NCBI GenBank assembly: GCA_033852095.1
Contig: JAWSVD010000029.1
Span: forward strand, 1 to 64,000
Length of the DNA stretch: 64,000 bases
Origin: CALCKW01 sp033852095
GTDB lineage: Bacteria; Pseudomonadota; Gammaproteobacteria; CALCKW01
Direction of reading: 5' to 3'
Each line of letters opens with the position of its first letter. The stretch's first letter is position 1. A model generated the notes under the pieces. The model worked only from the letters and a program-made list of their open reading frames with translations. It was not told the DNA's origin and ran no database searches. This document shows, one piece after another, positions 1 to 7,814 of the stretch. A program made the translations under genes and the position numbers.

Positions 1-26
1 TCGAATTTTAGATTGGGGCAAGTGCG

Positions 27-145
27 CCAGGCGAACCGAGAGATACGCCGCAACGCCGGGCCCCGCCTCGGTTTGATTTGCGCGCACAGAAACCTGTGCG
101 TGCAGGCCCGCATCGCCGCGGATGCGCTTCGTTTTTTCGCCCTAC
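27..145. repeat. Degenerate copy of dispersed palindromic intergenic repeat
   Basis: The right arm (about 110-145) closely matches the right arm of the two better preserved units at 23496-23654 and 23706-23864, sharing CATCGCCGCGGATGCGCTTC and a terminal GCCCTAC. A shorter left-arm match (ATACGCCGCAACGC, 43-56) lies upstream. The middle differs. The rest of 1-278 holds no gene I can support. Confidence 0.6.
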
Positions 146-278
146 AACTGCGCTCGGCTGCGGGGTGGCTGGCTGCGCTACGACAAATGGCCAGCTCCTT
201 GCATCTTCAAGGACAATACTTGCCGAAGCGGCAAATGCGCACATAAGCAATCCCTCGATCATTATATTGAGTATCACC

Positions 279-1226
279 GTGGCCAAAACATGCACCCCCA
301 CCCAAAAACCCTTATTGCAGGCACGGCGACTCAGCCGCGGCTTCCAGGGCACCGCGGTCATCAAAGACCTCAGTTTTGAGCTGAAAGCCGGTGACGTCAT
401 GGGCCTGGTGGGGCTGAACGGCGCCGGAAAAACAACCACACTGCACCTGCTGAGCGGCCTGCTGGCCCCCTCGCACGGGGAAGTCTTCATCGCTGGCCAC
501 TCCCTCAGCGACCAGCCCAAGCACGCGCGGCAAGCACTGGGTTTTCTACCGGATCCGCCTGCGCTCCACGACTGCCTGAGCGTGAGCGAAGCCATCGATC
601 TGAATGCCAGGCTGCACGGCATGGAAAAAGCAGCCCGATCAACAGCGCGCGAGAAGGTGCTGGCCATGTGCCACCTCGAGAGCGTAGAGCGCAAGCGCAT
701 TACCACCCTTTCAAAAGGCTTCAGGCAACGAACCGCACTTGCGCTGTCGCTGGTGCACGATCCATCTGTGCTCATCCTCGATGAGCCTGCCAGCGGCCTA
801 GACCCCGCTCAAGTCCAGCACCTGAATGAACTCATCAAGACACTCTCCACTGAACGCGCCATCGTCTTCTCATCCCATTCACTGAGCGACGTGCAGCACT
901 GCTGCACGCAGATAGCGCTGCTGAAAAACGGCGAGCTGACGCAGAGCCAGCCACCTTCGGCAACACTTCAGCAGCGCTGCTACAAGCTCGAGCTGCGAAG
1001 CGCTGTCGCCAGACAGGCACTGGCGCTGCTGGTGCGGGATGAGCACATCATGGCCGTGGACGCCCACACCTGGCTGCTCGATCTAGGCGATGACACTGTC
1101 GACGCCGTGCTCGGCGCGATCATGCAGAACAACTGGGGGCTGCGATCCTTCACCCCACAGAACACCCGCTTCGAAAGCGTGCTGAAACAGCTGCAGGCCT
1201 CAACCACACAAAACGAGGCCGCCTGA
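279..1226 (+). CDS. ABC transporter ATP-binding protein (GldA-like)
   Basis: ATPase subunit of an ABC-2 type exporter-like system. The visible motifs are Walker A (GLNGAGKTT), signature (LSKGFRQR), Walker B (VLILDEP), D-loop (SGLDP) and H-loop (SSHSL), in the correct order, followed by about 90 residues typical of the ABC-2 ATPase C-terminus. The reading frame is open back to position 78, but that stretch translates the intergenic repeat, so I place the start at GTG 279 after a weak GAG; TTG 267 is possible. The product is about 315 residues. The stop overlaps the permease start in TGATG, so the two are probably translationally coupled. By family, such ATPases with a GldF-like permease and GldG partner belong to the Gld-type cluster first known from gliding Bacteroidetes. 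The substrate is unknown. Confidence 0.85.
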   Translation: MAKTCTPTQKPLLQARRLSRGFQGTAVIKDLSFELKAGDVMGLVGLNGAGKTTTLHLLSGLLAPSHGEVFIAGHSLSDQPKHARQALGFLPDPPALHDCLSVSEAIDLNARLHGMEKAARSTAREKVLAMCHLESVERKRITTLSKGFRQRTALALSLVHDPSVLILDEPASGLDPAQVQHLNELIKTLSTERAIVFSSHSLSDVQHCCTQIALLKNGELTQSQPPSATLQQRCYKLELRSAVARQALALLVRDEHIMAVDAHTWLLDLGDDTVDAVLGAIMQNNWGLRSFTPQNTRFESVLKQLQASTTQNEAA

Positions 1227-1978
1227 TGCTCGCCGTCTACTCACTTGAACTCAAGCGGCTGTGCCGCGGCCCCGGTATCTGGGTTATCGCCGCCGTACTG
1301 CAAATCGTGCTGTGCTGGTACTGCCTTTCAGCACTTGAGCAATATCTGAACATGCAGGCTAAGTGGTCACTGAGCGACAAGGGGCCGGGCTTGACCACCT
1401 GGCTGCTCGCGCGCGCCAGTTTCGCCAGCGCCTTCGCCCTGCTCTTGGCCGTGCCGGCCCTGAGCATGCAATCCATCGCCGCGGAACGGCGCGAGGGCAG
1501 CCTCACGCTGCTGCTGCTCGCGCCGCTCAGCTCCGCCTCAATCGCCGCCGGAAAGCTAGCTGCCCTGGCCACCGTGCTCGCCGCCTACGTGGGGCTGGCC
1601 CTGCTCAATCTGCTCGCTGTCGCGCTGCTCGCACCACTCGATCTCGCCGCAATAGCCGTTGCCCACCTTAGCCTGCTCGCACTCGCCGTGTGCGCGGCCA
1701 GTATTGGCTTATTGTGCTCGGCACTGACCTCATCTCCGATGACTGCCGCCTTCTCCTGCAGTGCCTCACTGCTGGTGCTGTGGCTGATCGGTGGCAGTGA
1801 CAAGCTGCTTCTGTACGGCATCACTGTGGAGAGCCTCTCCCTGCCCTCGCACCTGGGCCGCGGCCTGCAAGGTGTGTTGCACAGCGCGGATTTTGCCTAT
1901 TTTATCGTTGTTTCATTGACCGCACTGCTGCTCACCAGCCGCAAGCTCTCCAACATTCGCCTTAAAGAATCTACCTGA
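1226..1978 (+). CDS. ABC-2 type permease (GldF-like)
   Basis: A 250-residue integral membrane protein with about six hydrophobic segments (around residues 13-35, 59-82, 100-125, 130-155, 160-185 and 222-240). A hydrophilic stretch with a conserved-looking RREGSLTLLL follows the second segment, typical of ABC-2 permeases and the GldF group. It begins inside the stop codon of the ATPase gene and ends inside the start codon of the next gene (TGATG at both ends), so all three are probably made from one message and assemble into one complex. No substrate can be deduced. Confidence 0.8.
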   Translation: MLAVYSLELKRLCRGPGIWVIAAVLQIVLCWYCLSALEQYLNMQAKWSLSDKGPGLTTWLLARASFASAFALLLAVPALSMQSIAAERREGSLTLLLLAPLSSASIAAGKLAALATVLAAYVGLALLNLLAVALLAPLDLAAIAVAHLSLLALAVCAASIGLLCSALTSSPMTAAFSCSASLLVLWLIGGSDKLLLYGITVESLSLPSHLGRGLQGVLHSADFAYFIVVSLTALLLTSRKLSNIRLKEST

Positions 1979-3303
1979 TGCTGCGCTTACTCTTCCGCTT
2001 CAACGACAGTATTTTTAATACCCTGGCCATCGCTATCGCATTGTTTGCCATCGTGCTGGCCAGCCGCTATCCAATCACCTTTGACCTCACCCGAGAATCC
2101 CGCAACAGCCTCAGCGAACGCAGCGAGGCCGTGGTCTCGCAGCTGCAGCAGACCGCGACGATCAGCCTTTACGCAGGCCATAACCCCGCCCTGCTGCAGA
2201 CCAGCAAAGATCTGGTCAGCCGCTACATTCACAGCAGCGATCGAGTGGTGTTTAAACACAAGAATATCGAGCTCGACCCTTCGCTGTCACGCGATCTCAA
2301 TATCCAGAAAAATGGCGAGATCATCGTGCGGCTCGGAGAGCGTGAAAAACGCATCACACAGCTTTCAGAGACCGCGATCACCGACGCGCTCATTACTTTG
2401 CTGCAAGGCGAGAAACGCCGCTTGGTTTTTCTCAGCGGCCACGGTGAAAGACGCGCACTCGGCAACGCCAATCACGACCTCGGCGAGTTCAGCGCTAGAA
2501 TGCTGAGCGTGGGCTATCAGATAGACACCCTCGAGCAGGACCAAGCACTGCCCGCTGCCGAAGCCCATACCACCCTTGTCATCGCCAGCCCCGAACACAG
2601 CTTCAGCGCAGGTGAACAGCTCGCCTTGGCGCAGTACCTTAACCAGGGCGGACACCTCTTGTGGCTGCAGGACGCCAGCGGTAAAGCAGCGGCCAAAACA
2701 CTCAGCCGCCTGCTGCCGGTCGCCGTGTTGCCCGGCATTATCGTGGATTCGGCCGCACAAGACGCCGGTTTGCCCAGCCCTGATTTCACCCTGAGCAAAC
2801 ACTACGCCGCGCACGCGGCGCTGGCCAATATCAGCGGCACCAGCTTGTTCCCGCGCGCCGCCGCGCTGAGGCTCGATCAAAGCAGCGATTGGGCATCAGT
2901 GCCACTGCTGCAAAGCTCCGGTAAATCCTGGAACGAAACCGGCGAGATCAGCGGTAACATTCAACCCGATCAACACGGAGAACTCACTGGCCCGCTGGTC
3001 TTCGCCTACGCCTTACAACGCGACGACCGACAACAAGCACAGCGCGTGATCGTGGTGGGCGACGGCGACTTCCTGGCCAATAACTGGCTTGGCAACGGCG
3101 CCAACACCGCCGTGGGCGAGCAACTGATGAGCTGGCTCACACAGGCGCAAAACACCCCCTTGCCTCCACCAGTTGCGGCGCTGGACAGACACATTGAGAT
3201 CGCACCCAACGCACTGCTCGCGTTGAGTTTGGCACTGTTTCTTGGCATTCCCTCTTTGCTGCTTGGCGTTGCCACCTGGCAGTGGCGCCGGTATTCCACA
3301 TGA
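1978..3303 (+). CDS. GldG-like ABC auxiliary membrane protein
   Basis: A 441-residue protein with one N-terminal membrane segment (about residues 10-30), a large extracytoplasmic domain, and a C-terminal membrane segment (about 410-430). This is the layout of the GldG/ABC-type uncharacterised transport family. The soluble part contains the family-like patch FLSGHGER and the later LVIASPEHSFSAGE and HLLWLQDASG, resembling the GATase-like fold described for these proteins. Placement between the GldF-like permease and the DUF4340 gene supports the call. The start at 1978 is set by TGATG overlap with the permease. It probably forms the periplasmic part of the transporter; cargo unknown. Confidence 0.8.
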   Translation: MLRLLFRFNDSIFNTLAIAIALFAIVLASRYPITFDLTRESRNSLSERSEAVVSQLQQTATISLYAGHNPALLQTSKDLVSRYIHSSDRVVFKHKNIELDPSLSRDLNIQKNGEIIVRLGEREKRITQLSETAITDALITLLQGEKRRLVFLSGHGERRALGNANHDLGEFSARMLSVGYQIDTLEQDQALPAAEAHTTLVIASPEHSFSAGEQLALAQYLNQGGHLLWLQDASGKAAAKTLSRLLPVAVLPGIIVDSAAQDAGLPSPDFTLSKHYAAHAALANISGTSLFPRAAALRLDQSSDWASVPLLQSSGKSWNETGEISGNIQPDQHGELTGPLVFAYALQRDDRQQAQRVIVVGDGDFLANNWLGNGANTAVGEQLMSWLTQAQNTPLPPPVAALDRHIEIAPNALLALSLALFLGIPSLLLGVATWQWRRYST

Positions 3304-4079
3304 TGAGCCGTTACCAGCAACGCAAGCGCATGTACACGAACGTCTTGATGTTCGTGGGCTTGATGGCCATGGCCATGGTTGCGTGGCTGGACCACCAGAA
3401 CCGACTGCCGCAACGACGCCCGTCCGCACAAGCCAGCGCACCCGCCGTCGACCGCATCAGCTTCACTTCAAGCAATCAATCACTGCTCTCCTTTGTTCGA
3501 AACGCGGACACTTGGCAGTTGCTCAGCCCCGTGCAAACACCCGCGCGCAGTGGCCGGGTGACACGCCTGCTGGAGCTCTACCAGACGGATTTCAGCGCCG
3601 GTTACGACGCGGCCGAAGTCAATCTTGCTGCAGCTGGCCTGCAGGACGCAGAGCGCACCATCAGCTTTGACGACACCACCTTCCACTTCGGCCAGATCGA
3701 AGCCGTCTCCGGCAGGCGCTACGTGCAAAGAGGCCAGCGAGTACTGATCATGGAAGACAGGTACCTGCCACTGATGGACGGCGGCATCAACGCCTTTGCC
3801 GATCTCAGCCTGCCCTACGCCAATACAACACGCGTTCGCATTGGCGATAAAGCGGTCGATGACACTACCTTGCTGGCTTGGCAGAAGATGCACGCTATCG
3901 GCGTGCGGCAGAGCACCGAGGCCCACGCCTCGGCCACCCCCGTGATTATTGGCGACACAGAGACACAGCCTTGGATGGCCTGGCCTGATCGCGGGCTGTG
4001 GGTGCTGCAACCGCCGGGCTTGGCGTTGGAATACTTGATCAGCGCCGCCCATGCGGCGACACTGGGCCTCTCCCACTGA
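3300..4079 (+). CDS. DUF4340 family protein, Gld-like cluster
   Basis: About 259 residues: a short basic N-terminus, one membrane anchor (about residues 12-32), and a soluble domain that would face the periplasm. Family DUF4340 is repeatedly found downstream of GldG-like genes; molecular role unknown. I start it at ATG 3300, which overlaps the GldG-like stop as ATGA; ATG 3303 is nearly equivalent, and the upstream in-frame GTG 3282 lies inside the preceding gene. The gene ends 13 nt before mutM, so mutM may be read from the same transcript. The lack of recognisable catalytic residues suggests a structural or binding role, which is inference. Confidence 0.7.
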   Translation: MMSRYQQRKRMYTNVLMFVGLMAMAMVAWLDHQNRLPQRRPSAQASAPAVDRISFTSSNQSLLSFVRNADTWQLLSPVQTPARSGRVTRLLELYQTDFSAGYDAAEVNLAAAGLQDAERTISFDDTTFHFGQIEAVSGRRYVQRGQRVLIMEDRYLPLMDGGINAFADLSLPYANTTRVRIGDKAVDDTTLLAWQKMHAIGVRQSTEAHASATPVIIGDTETQPWMAWPDRGLWVLQPPGLALEYLISAAHAATLGLSH

Positions 4080-4092
4080 TCGGCGAACACGC

Positions 4093-4905
4093 GTGCCTGA
4101 ACTGCCCGAAGTCGAAACCACCTGCCGCGGCATCCGCCCTCACCTGCTGAACAAGACGCTGCGTGAAGTGCGCGTGCACCAACCGCAGCTGCGCTGGCTG
4201 ATACCCGATCACATCCAGCTGCTCACCCAGGCACCGCTGAGCAAGATAGAACGGCGCGCCAAATACCTGCTCATCGGCAACAGCAAAGGCCAGGCGATCG
4301 TCCACCTCGGCATGTCCGGCAGCCTGCGTGTGGTCAATGATGGCTCTGAGCGGCGCAAGCACGACCATGTTGAGCTGGAGACAAGCGACGGCACTGTGCT
4401 GCGCTACCACGACCCGCGCCGCTTCGGTTGCTGGCTGTGGCAACACGCGCATGAGCCAGAGCACAAGTTGCTGACCCGGCTCGGACCGGAGCCCTTTGAC
4501 CCCGCTTTTTCCGCTGATCGATTGCACCAGCGCTCACGCAAAAAACAGACATCCACCAAGCAGTTCATCATGGACAACGCGGTGGTGGTGGGCGTGGGGA
4601 ACATCTACGCCAGTGAGGCACTGTTCAGGGCGGGATTGCGGCCAGGAGTAGCGGCAGGCCGGCTCAGCAAGGCGGCCTGCGCACGACTCCACGATTGCAT
4701 AACAGAAGTATTGCGTGAGGCGATTGCGCAGGGGGGCACAACGCTCAATGATTTTGTCAATTCTGACGGACAACCGGGCTACTTTGCCCAGTCGCTGGCC
4801 GTCTACGGTCGCGGCGGCGAGCCCTGCATCAGCTGCGACAGCACCATTCAAAAAATAGTTTTAGGGCAGCGCTCGAGCTACTACTGCCCCCACTGCCAAT
4901 CATGA
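4093..4905 (+). CDS. mutM: Formamidopyrimidine-DNA glycosylase
   Basis: Base-excision repair glycosylase/AP lyase that removes 8-oxoguanine and formamidopyrimidines. The protein has the N-terminal Pro2 nucleophile in PELPEVET, Lys in RRAKYLL, the HLGMSGSLR loop, MDN..VVVGVGNIYASEAL of the H2TH region, and a C-terminal zinc finger C-x2-C-x16-C-x2-C. At 270 residues it is the normal length. The start must be GTG 4093, because Pro has to follow the initiator; in-frame sequence upstream is DUF4340 tail. Its last six bases overlap the stop of the convergent barrel gene. A broken second copy lies at 5865-6321. Confidence 0.97.
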   Translation: MPELPEVETTCRGIRPHLLNKTLREVRVHQPQLRWLIPDHIQLLTQAPLSKIERRAKYLLIGNSKGQAIVHLGMSGSLRVVNDGSERRKHDHVELETSDGTVLRYHDPRRFGCWLWQHAHEPEHKLLTRLGPEPFDPAFSADRLHQRSRKKQTSTKQFIMDNAVVVGVGNIYASEALFRAGLRPGVAAGRLSKAACARLHDCITEVLREAIAQGGTTLNDFVNSDGQPGYFAQSLAVYGRGGEPCISCDSTIQKIVLGQRSSYYCPHCQS

Positions 4906-5685
4906 ATTGCCGGCGATCTCTTCCAAGTCGGCCAGCTCATCGGCGGTCAGACCGTAAGGATTGCCTGAATCCGAAACCTGCGGCGGCTCCACTGGCTTCC
5001 TCGTAGGCGCAAAAGACAGTGCCGATTTTAGCGGTGCATCGGGGTTGATCTGTTTTTTACCGAGCTGCATGCGCACACCTACCGAGAAATGCGTGCCGTC
5101 GTCCAGCGCGACTTCTGCCTTAGCGCTGAATTGCTCGTTGATGCCCACGATCAGCCCCACTTGAGCGACCGCATTAGAATCACCGTCCGAAAAGCCCATG
5201 CGCAAACCACCGTAGACCTCTTCCGCAGTAAATATACTCGTGCCAATGGGCAGGTCGCCCAGCATGTGGCGCAATTGCCCTCCCAACACAAAACCACTGT
5301 CGCTGATCGAGAGGCTGCCAGCCTCCGCCTCGGCACGCGTGAGATAGGCCGTCAGGTCCAAATCGGTGTTTGCTAGGCTTGAGAGGCCGAAGAAATATCG
5401 CCCCCCGACGGAGATCAACGTGCTGGTGACATCGACGTTCACGACATCCGCAGTCAGCCGGTTGTAGTGCCCGACAAGGGCCATGTTGGGGCGAATCACA
5501 TAGGAGCCCTGCAAGCCAAAGCCCTTGTAGTCGTCCGGGTGAATCAACAGGTTCGTTTCAACGTAACTGTACGGAGCAGCACTGTCGTGCGATGAGCCGA
5601 TAAATTCTTGAATACCTGCTGCCTGTGCATTCACGCCGACGACGGTAGCCGCCGCAACGGCCAAAGACTGCCATGCTTTCATCAT
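4900..5685 (-). CDS. Predicted outer-membrane beta-barrel protein, copy 1
   Basis: A 261-residue secreted protein. A signal peptide (MMKAWQSLAVAAATVVGVNA, cleavage near AQA-A) precedes about 190 residues of alternating polar/hydrophobic strands, including LIHPDDYKGFGLQGSYVI, ISVGGRYFFGL and HFSVGVRMQLGKK, as in small outer-membrane barrels. Unusually, the barrel is followed by a linker with charged and Pro residues and a tail NPYGLTADELADLEEIAG, so the protein does not end in the aromatic residue typical of BAM substrates. The start at 5685 has GGGGA just upstream. It is convergent with mutM and overlaps it by 6 nt. The paralogue at 6316-7170 shares the signal, barrel and tail. Exact family not identified; YfaZ-like is a guess. 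Confidence 0.75.
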   Translation of the reverse strand: MMKAWQSLAVAAATVVGVNAQAAGIQEFIGSSHDSAAPYSYVETNLLIHPDDYKGFGLQGSYVIRPNMALVGHYNRLTADVVNVDVTSTLISVGGRYFFGLSSLANTDLDLTAYLTRAEAEAGSLSISDSGFVLGGQLRHMLGDLPIGTSIFTAEEVYGGLRMGFSDGDSNAVAQVGLIVGINEQFSAKAEVALDDGTHFSVGVRMQLGKKQINPDAPLKSALSFAPTRKPVEPPQVSDSGNPYGLTADELADLEEIAGNS

Positions 5686-5864
5686 TCCCCACTCGCCTGT
5701 AATCAGGTCGACAACAAAGTTAAGGTGCGTTTTGTGACAAACGAACCGCCTAGGTGGGAAAAACATAGCTTAAGGCGCGCCATTTATTTGCCGCCGACAA
5801 AAAAATAGCGATAACTTGCCAAATTTTAAGGAAGCCGGAGGCTGGGGGAGCTGCGAGGCAGAAC

Positions 5865-6321
5865 CAAAACGAACCGCCAGAAGTCGAAACAATCGGCCGC
5901 GGCACCCGCCCGCATCTGCTCAACGAGTCGCGGCGTGAAGTGCGCGCGCACCAGCCGCTGTTTCCCTGGCTGATACCCGACGATATCCAGCTGCTCACGC
6001 AAGCACCGCTGAGCAAAATAGAGAGACGCGCCAAATGCCTGCTCATCGGCAACAGTAAAGGTCAGGCAATCGCCCACCCGGTATGATCAGGCACCTGCGC
6101 CAAGCGCTACAATTGCTTCGCACAAGTGCTGAGCGAGGCGATAGCGCAAGGTGGCATGACACTCAAAGATTTGGGAATCCAGAGGGGCAAGCGGGCCCTT
6201 TAGCCCTTCACTGGCGGTCAACGGCCGCGACCGAGAGGCCTGCTTCAGCTGCGGTAGCAGGGTACAAAAGACTGTATTGGGGCAACGATCCAGCCACCGC
6301 TGCCCCAGCCGCCAATCATGA
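5865..6321 (+). pseudogene. Decayed second copy of mutM
   Basis: Translated in frame, the 5' part gives PPEVET, RPHLLNESRREVRAHQPL, PDDIQLLTQAPLSKIERRAK and IGNSKGQAIAH, clearly MutM residues 4-72, then a TGA. Homology resumes at MutM residue about 195 (QVLSEAIAQGGMTLKDL), shifts frame, and continues as SLAVNGRDREACFSCGS and KTVLGQRSS up to a stop aligned with the real mutM stop. Residues about 75-194, including the H2TH helices, are missing, the catalytic N-terminal PEL is altered to NEP, and the start codon is gone. It cannot make an active enzyme. It lies in block B of the tandem duplication. Confidence 0.92.
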
Positions 6322-7170
6322 CTTGCCAGCTATTCCCTCGAATTCAGCCAGCTCATCAGCGCTGAGCCCGTAGGGGCTGGCAGCAGCCCGCACCTGTGGC
6401 GGCTCCATGGGCTGAGGTGTAGGCACAAAAGCTGGGCCAGGCACTATGACTAGTTCAGGCAACATTACTGGCTCAGGCACGACAGCCGGCGCGGGCGCCA
6501 AAATCAGCGCAGCCTTGGCTGGCGGCTCAGGGTTGATTTGTTTTTTGCCGAGCGCCATGCGCACACCCAGTGAAAAGCGCGTGCCATCATCGAGAGCAAT
6601 CTCCGCCTTGGCACTGAACTGATCGTTGATAGCAACGACCACACCCGCCAAAGCAACAACACTTGTGTCGCCATCTGAAAAGCCTATGCTCACGCCAGCA
6701 AAGACCTCTTCCGCAGTTAAAACACTGCCGCCAATGGCTTTGTTACCCAGCATGTGGCGCAGTTGCCCACCGAGGACAAAACCCGTATCGCTGAACGCCA
6801 GCCCGCTCGCCTTTGCCTCGGCACGGGTCAATCGGGCCGACAGGTCCACGTCAGTATTGTCAAAGCCTACAATGCCGGAAAAATAACGCCCCCCGACCGA
6901 GATCAGTGTGCTGGTGACATCGGCGTTGGCGACATCGGCACCGAGGCGGTCGTAGCGCCCCATCAACGCCACATGAGGGCGGATCTCGTAGGAGCCGCGC
7001 AGGCCAATGCCCTTGTAGTCATCCGGATGGATCAACAAATTGGCCTCGACATAACTGTATTGAGCAGCACTGTCGTGCTCTGGCCCCATGAACTTTTGGC
7101 CCCCTGCTGCGTGCGCGTTAACGCCGAAGACAGAAACCGTCGCGACGGCCAAAGTTTGCCATGCTTTCAT
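6316..7170 (-). CDS. Predicted outer-membrane beta-barrel protein, copy 2
   Basis: A 284-residue paralogue of the 4900-5685 product. It has the same signal peptide (MKAWQTLAVATVSVFGVNAHA), the same barrel landmarks (LIHPDDYKGIGLRGSYEI, LISVGGRYFSG, FVLGGQLRHMLGNK, FSLGVRMALGKKQINP) and the same C-terminal tail (SPYGLSADELAEFEGIAG). Between barrel and tail it carries a longer Pro/Val-rich linker with repeated PEP/PEL/PGP/PTP motifs, about 20 residues more than copy 1. The reading frame is intact, with no sign of decay, unlike its mutM neighbour. The stop overlaps the mutM pseudogene end exactly as in copy 1. Function unknown; probably exported to the outer membrane. Confidence 0.75.
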   Translation of the reverse strand: MKAWQTLAVATVSVFGVNAHAAGGQKFMGPEHDSAAQYSYVEANLLIHPDDYKGIGLRGSYEIRPHVALMGRYDRLGADVANADVTSTLISVGGRYFSGIVGFDNTDVDLSARLTRAEAKASGLAFSDTGFVLGGQLRHMLGNKAIGGSVLTAEEVFAGVSIGFSDGDTSVVALAGVVVAINDQFSAKAEIALDDGTRFSLGVRMALGKKQINPEPPAKAALILAPAPAVVPEPVMLPELVIVPGPAFVPTPQPMEPPQVRAAASPYGLSADELAEFEGIAGKS

Positions 7171-7342
7171 TATTCCCCACTCGCCTGCAATCAGGTCGAC
7201 AACAAAGTTAAGGTGCGTTTTGACTACAAACGAACCGCCTAGGTGGGGAAAACAAAGCTCAAGCCGCGCCAGTTAGTAGCCGCCGGGCAATAAAAGACAT
7301 TAGCTTGCCAAAACTTAAGGAAGGACAAAGCCGGTTGGCAGC

Positions 7343-7352
7343 GGGGGGGGGG
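7343..7352. repeat. Homopolymeric G10 tract
   Basis: Ten consecutive G residues lie about 170 bp upstream of barrel copy 2 and just beyond the ferredoxin stop, at the outer edge of the duplicated block. The matching place in block A (near 5844) has only five. Tracts of this length are prone to slippage. Confidence 0.85.
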
Positions 7353-7369
7353 CAGACTTACCGAGCGGA

Positions 7370-7618
7370 CTACTCGCCGGCGATTTGGTGGTAACGCGCC
7401 ATCAGGGTGTCTTTGGATTCGATGCGGTCCGGATCGATAAGGATGCATTCCACGGGGCAAACCACAGTGCATTGGGATTCATCGAAATGTCCCACGCACT
7501 CAGTGCACAGCTCGGGCTTGATCTCGTAGATCTCTTCACCCATGTAGATCGCGCCGTTGGGGCACTCGGGCTCGCACACATCGCAGTTGATGCATTCATC
7601 AGTTATCAGCAGAGCCAT
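7370..7618 (-). CDS. 2[4Fe-4S] ferredoxin, Allochromatium/YfhL type
   Basis: An 82-residue electron carrier. The first cluster motif is C-x2-C-x2-C-x3-CP (CINCDVCEPECP). The second is C-x2-C-x8-C-x3-CP (CTECVGHFDESQCTVVCP), whose eight-residue insertion, with the C-terminal extension, defines the Allochromatium vinosum-type ferredoxins, known for two clusters of very different potential. It is the last of three minus-strand genes after rsmD and coaD, an arrangement also seen in Pseudomonas. About 196 bp separate it from coaD, so it may have its own promoter. The redox partner is unknown; fpr at 53351 encodes a possible reductase. Confidence 0.93.
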   Translation of the reverse strand: MALLITDECINCDVCEPECPNGAIYMGEEIYEIKPELCTECVGHFDESQCTVVCPVECILIDPDRIESKDTLMARYHQIAGE

Positions 7619-7734
7619 TTTTCTATCTCGGAATCATGTGCGCAGGGGGGCTTTCGGCCAAATTTATCGTTAATCCAGCCAGTGGGCACTCACAGGCCCA
7701 GCCAAAGCGGAAAGCGCGACTTCCCCTTTGCTTC

Positions 7735-7765
7735 AAAACCAAAGCCCCACTAAGAGCTTGGTTTT
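7735..7765 (-). terminator. Possible hairpin downstream of coaD
   Basis: Read on the minus strand, AAAACCAAGC and GGCTTTGGTTTT form an imperfect stem with about a 9-nt loop, ending in four T residues, some 50 bp after the coaD stop. The U-tract is short, so it may be a weak or attenuating terminator. Confidence 0.35.
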
Positions 7766-7814
7766 GTCATTACATCTTCACGCAGGCATATCCCGCGCCG
7801 AAAAACAGCCTGAA

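Larger units (their letters stand above)
4093..7335. repeat. Tandem segmental duplication: mutM + barrel gene block
   Basis: Block A (about 4093-5845) holds mutM and barrel copy 1. Block B (about 5865-7335) holds a mutM fragment and barrel copy 2 in the same order and orientation. The similarity includes the region upstream of each barrel gene: GTCGACAACAAAGTTAAGG occurs near 5707 and 7195, followed by CGAACCGCCTAGGTGGG and, later, CTTGCCAAA.TTAAGGAAG. Block B is shorter mainly because its mutM lost about 120 codons. The 6-nt convergent stop overlap is preserved in both blocks. Confidence 0.9.

Noticed and set aside
8..775. Minus-strand open frame opposite the ABC ATPase
   Set aside because: It is antisense to a gene with all ABC motifs in the right order; the peptide looks like a GC-rich shadow.
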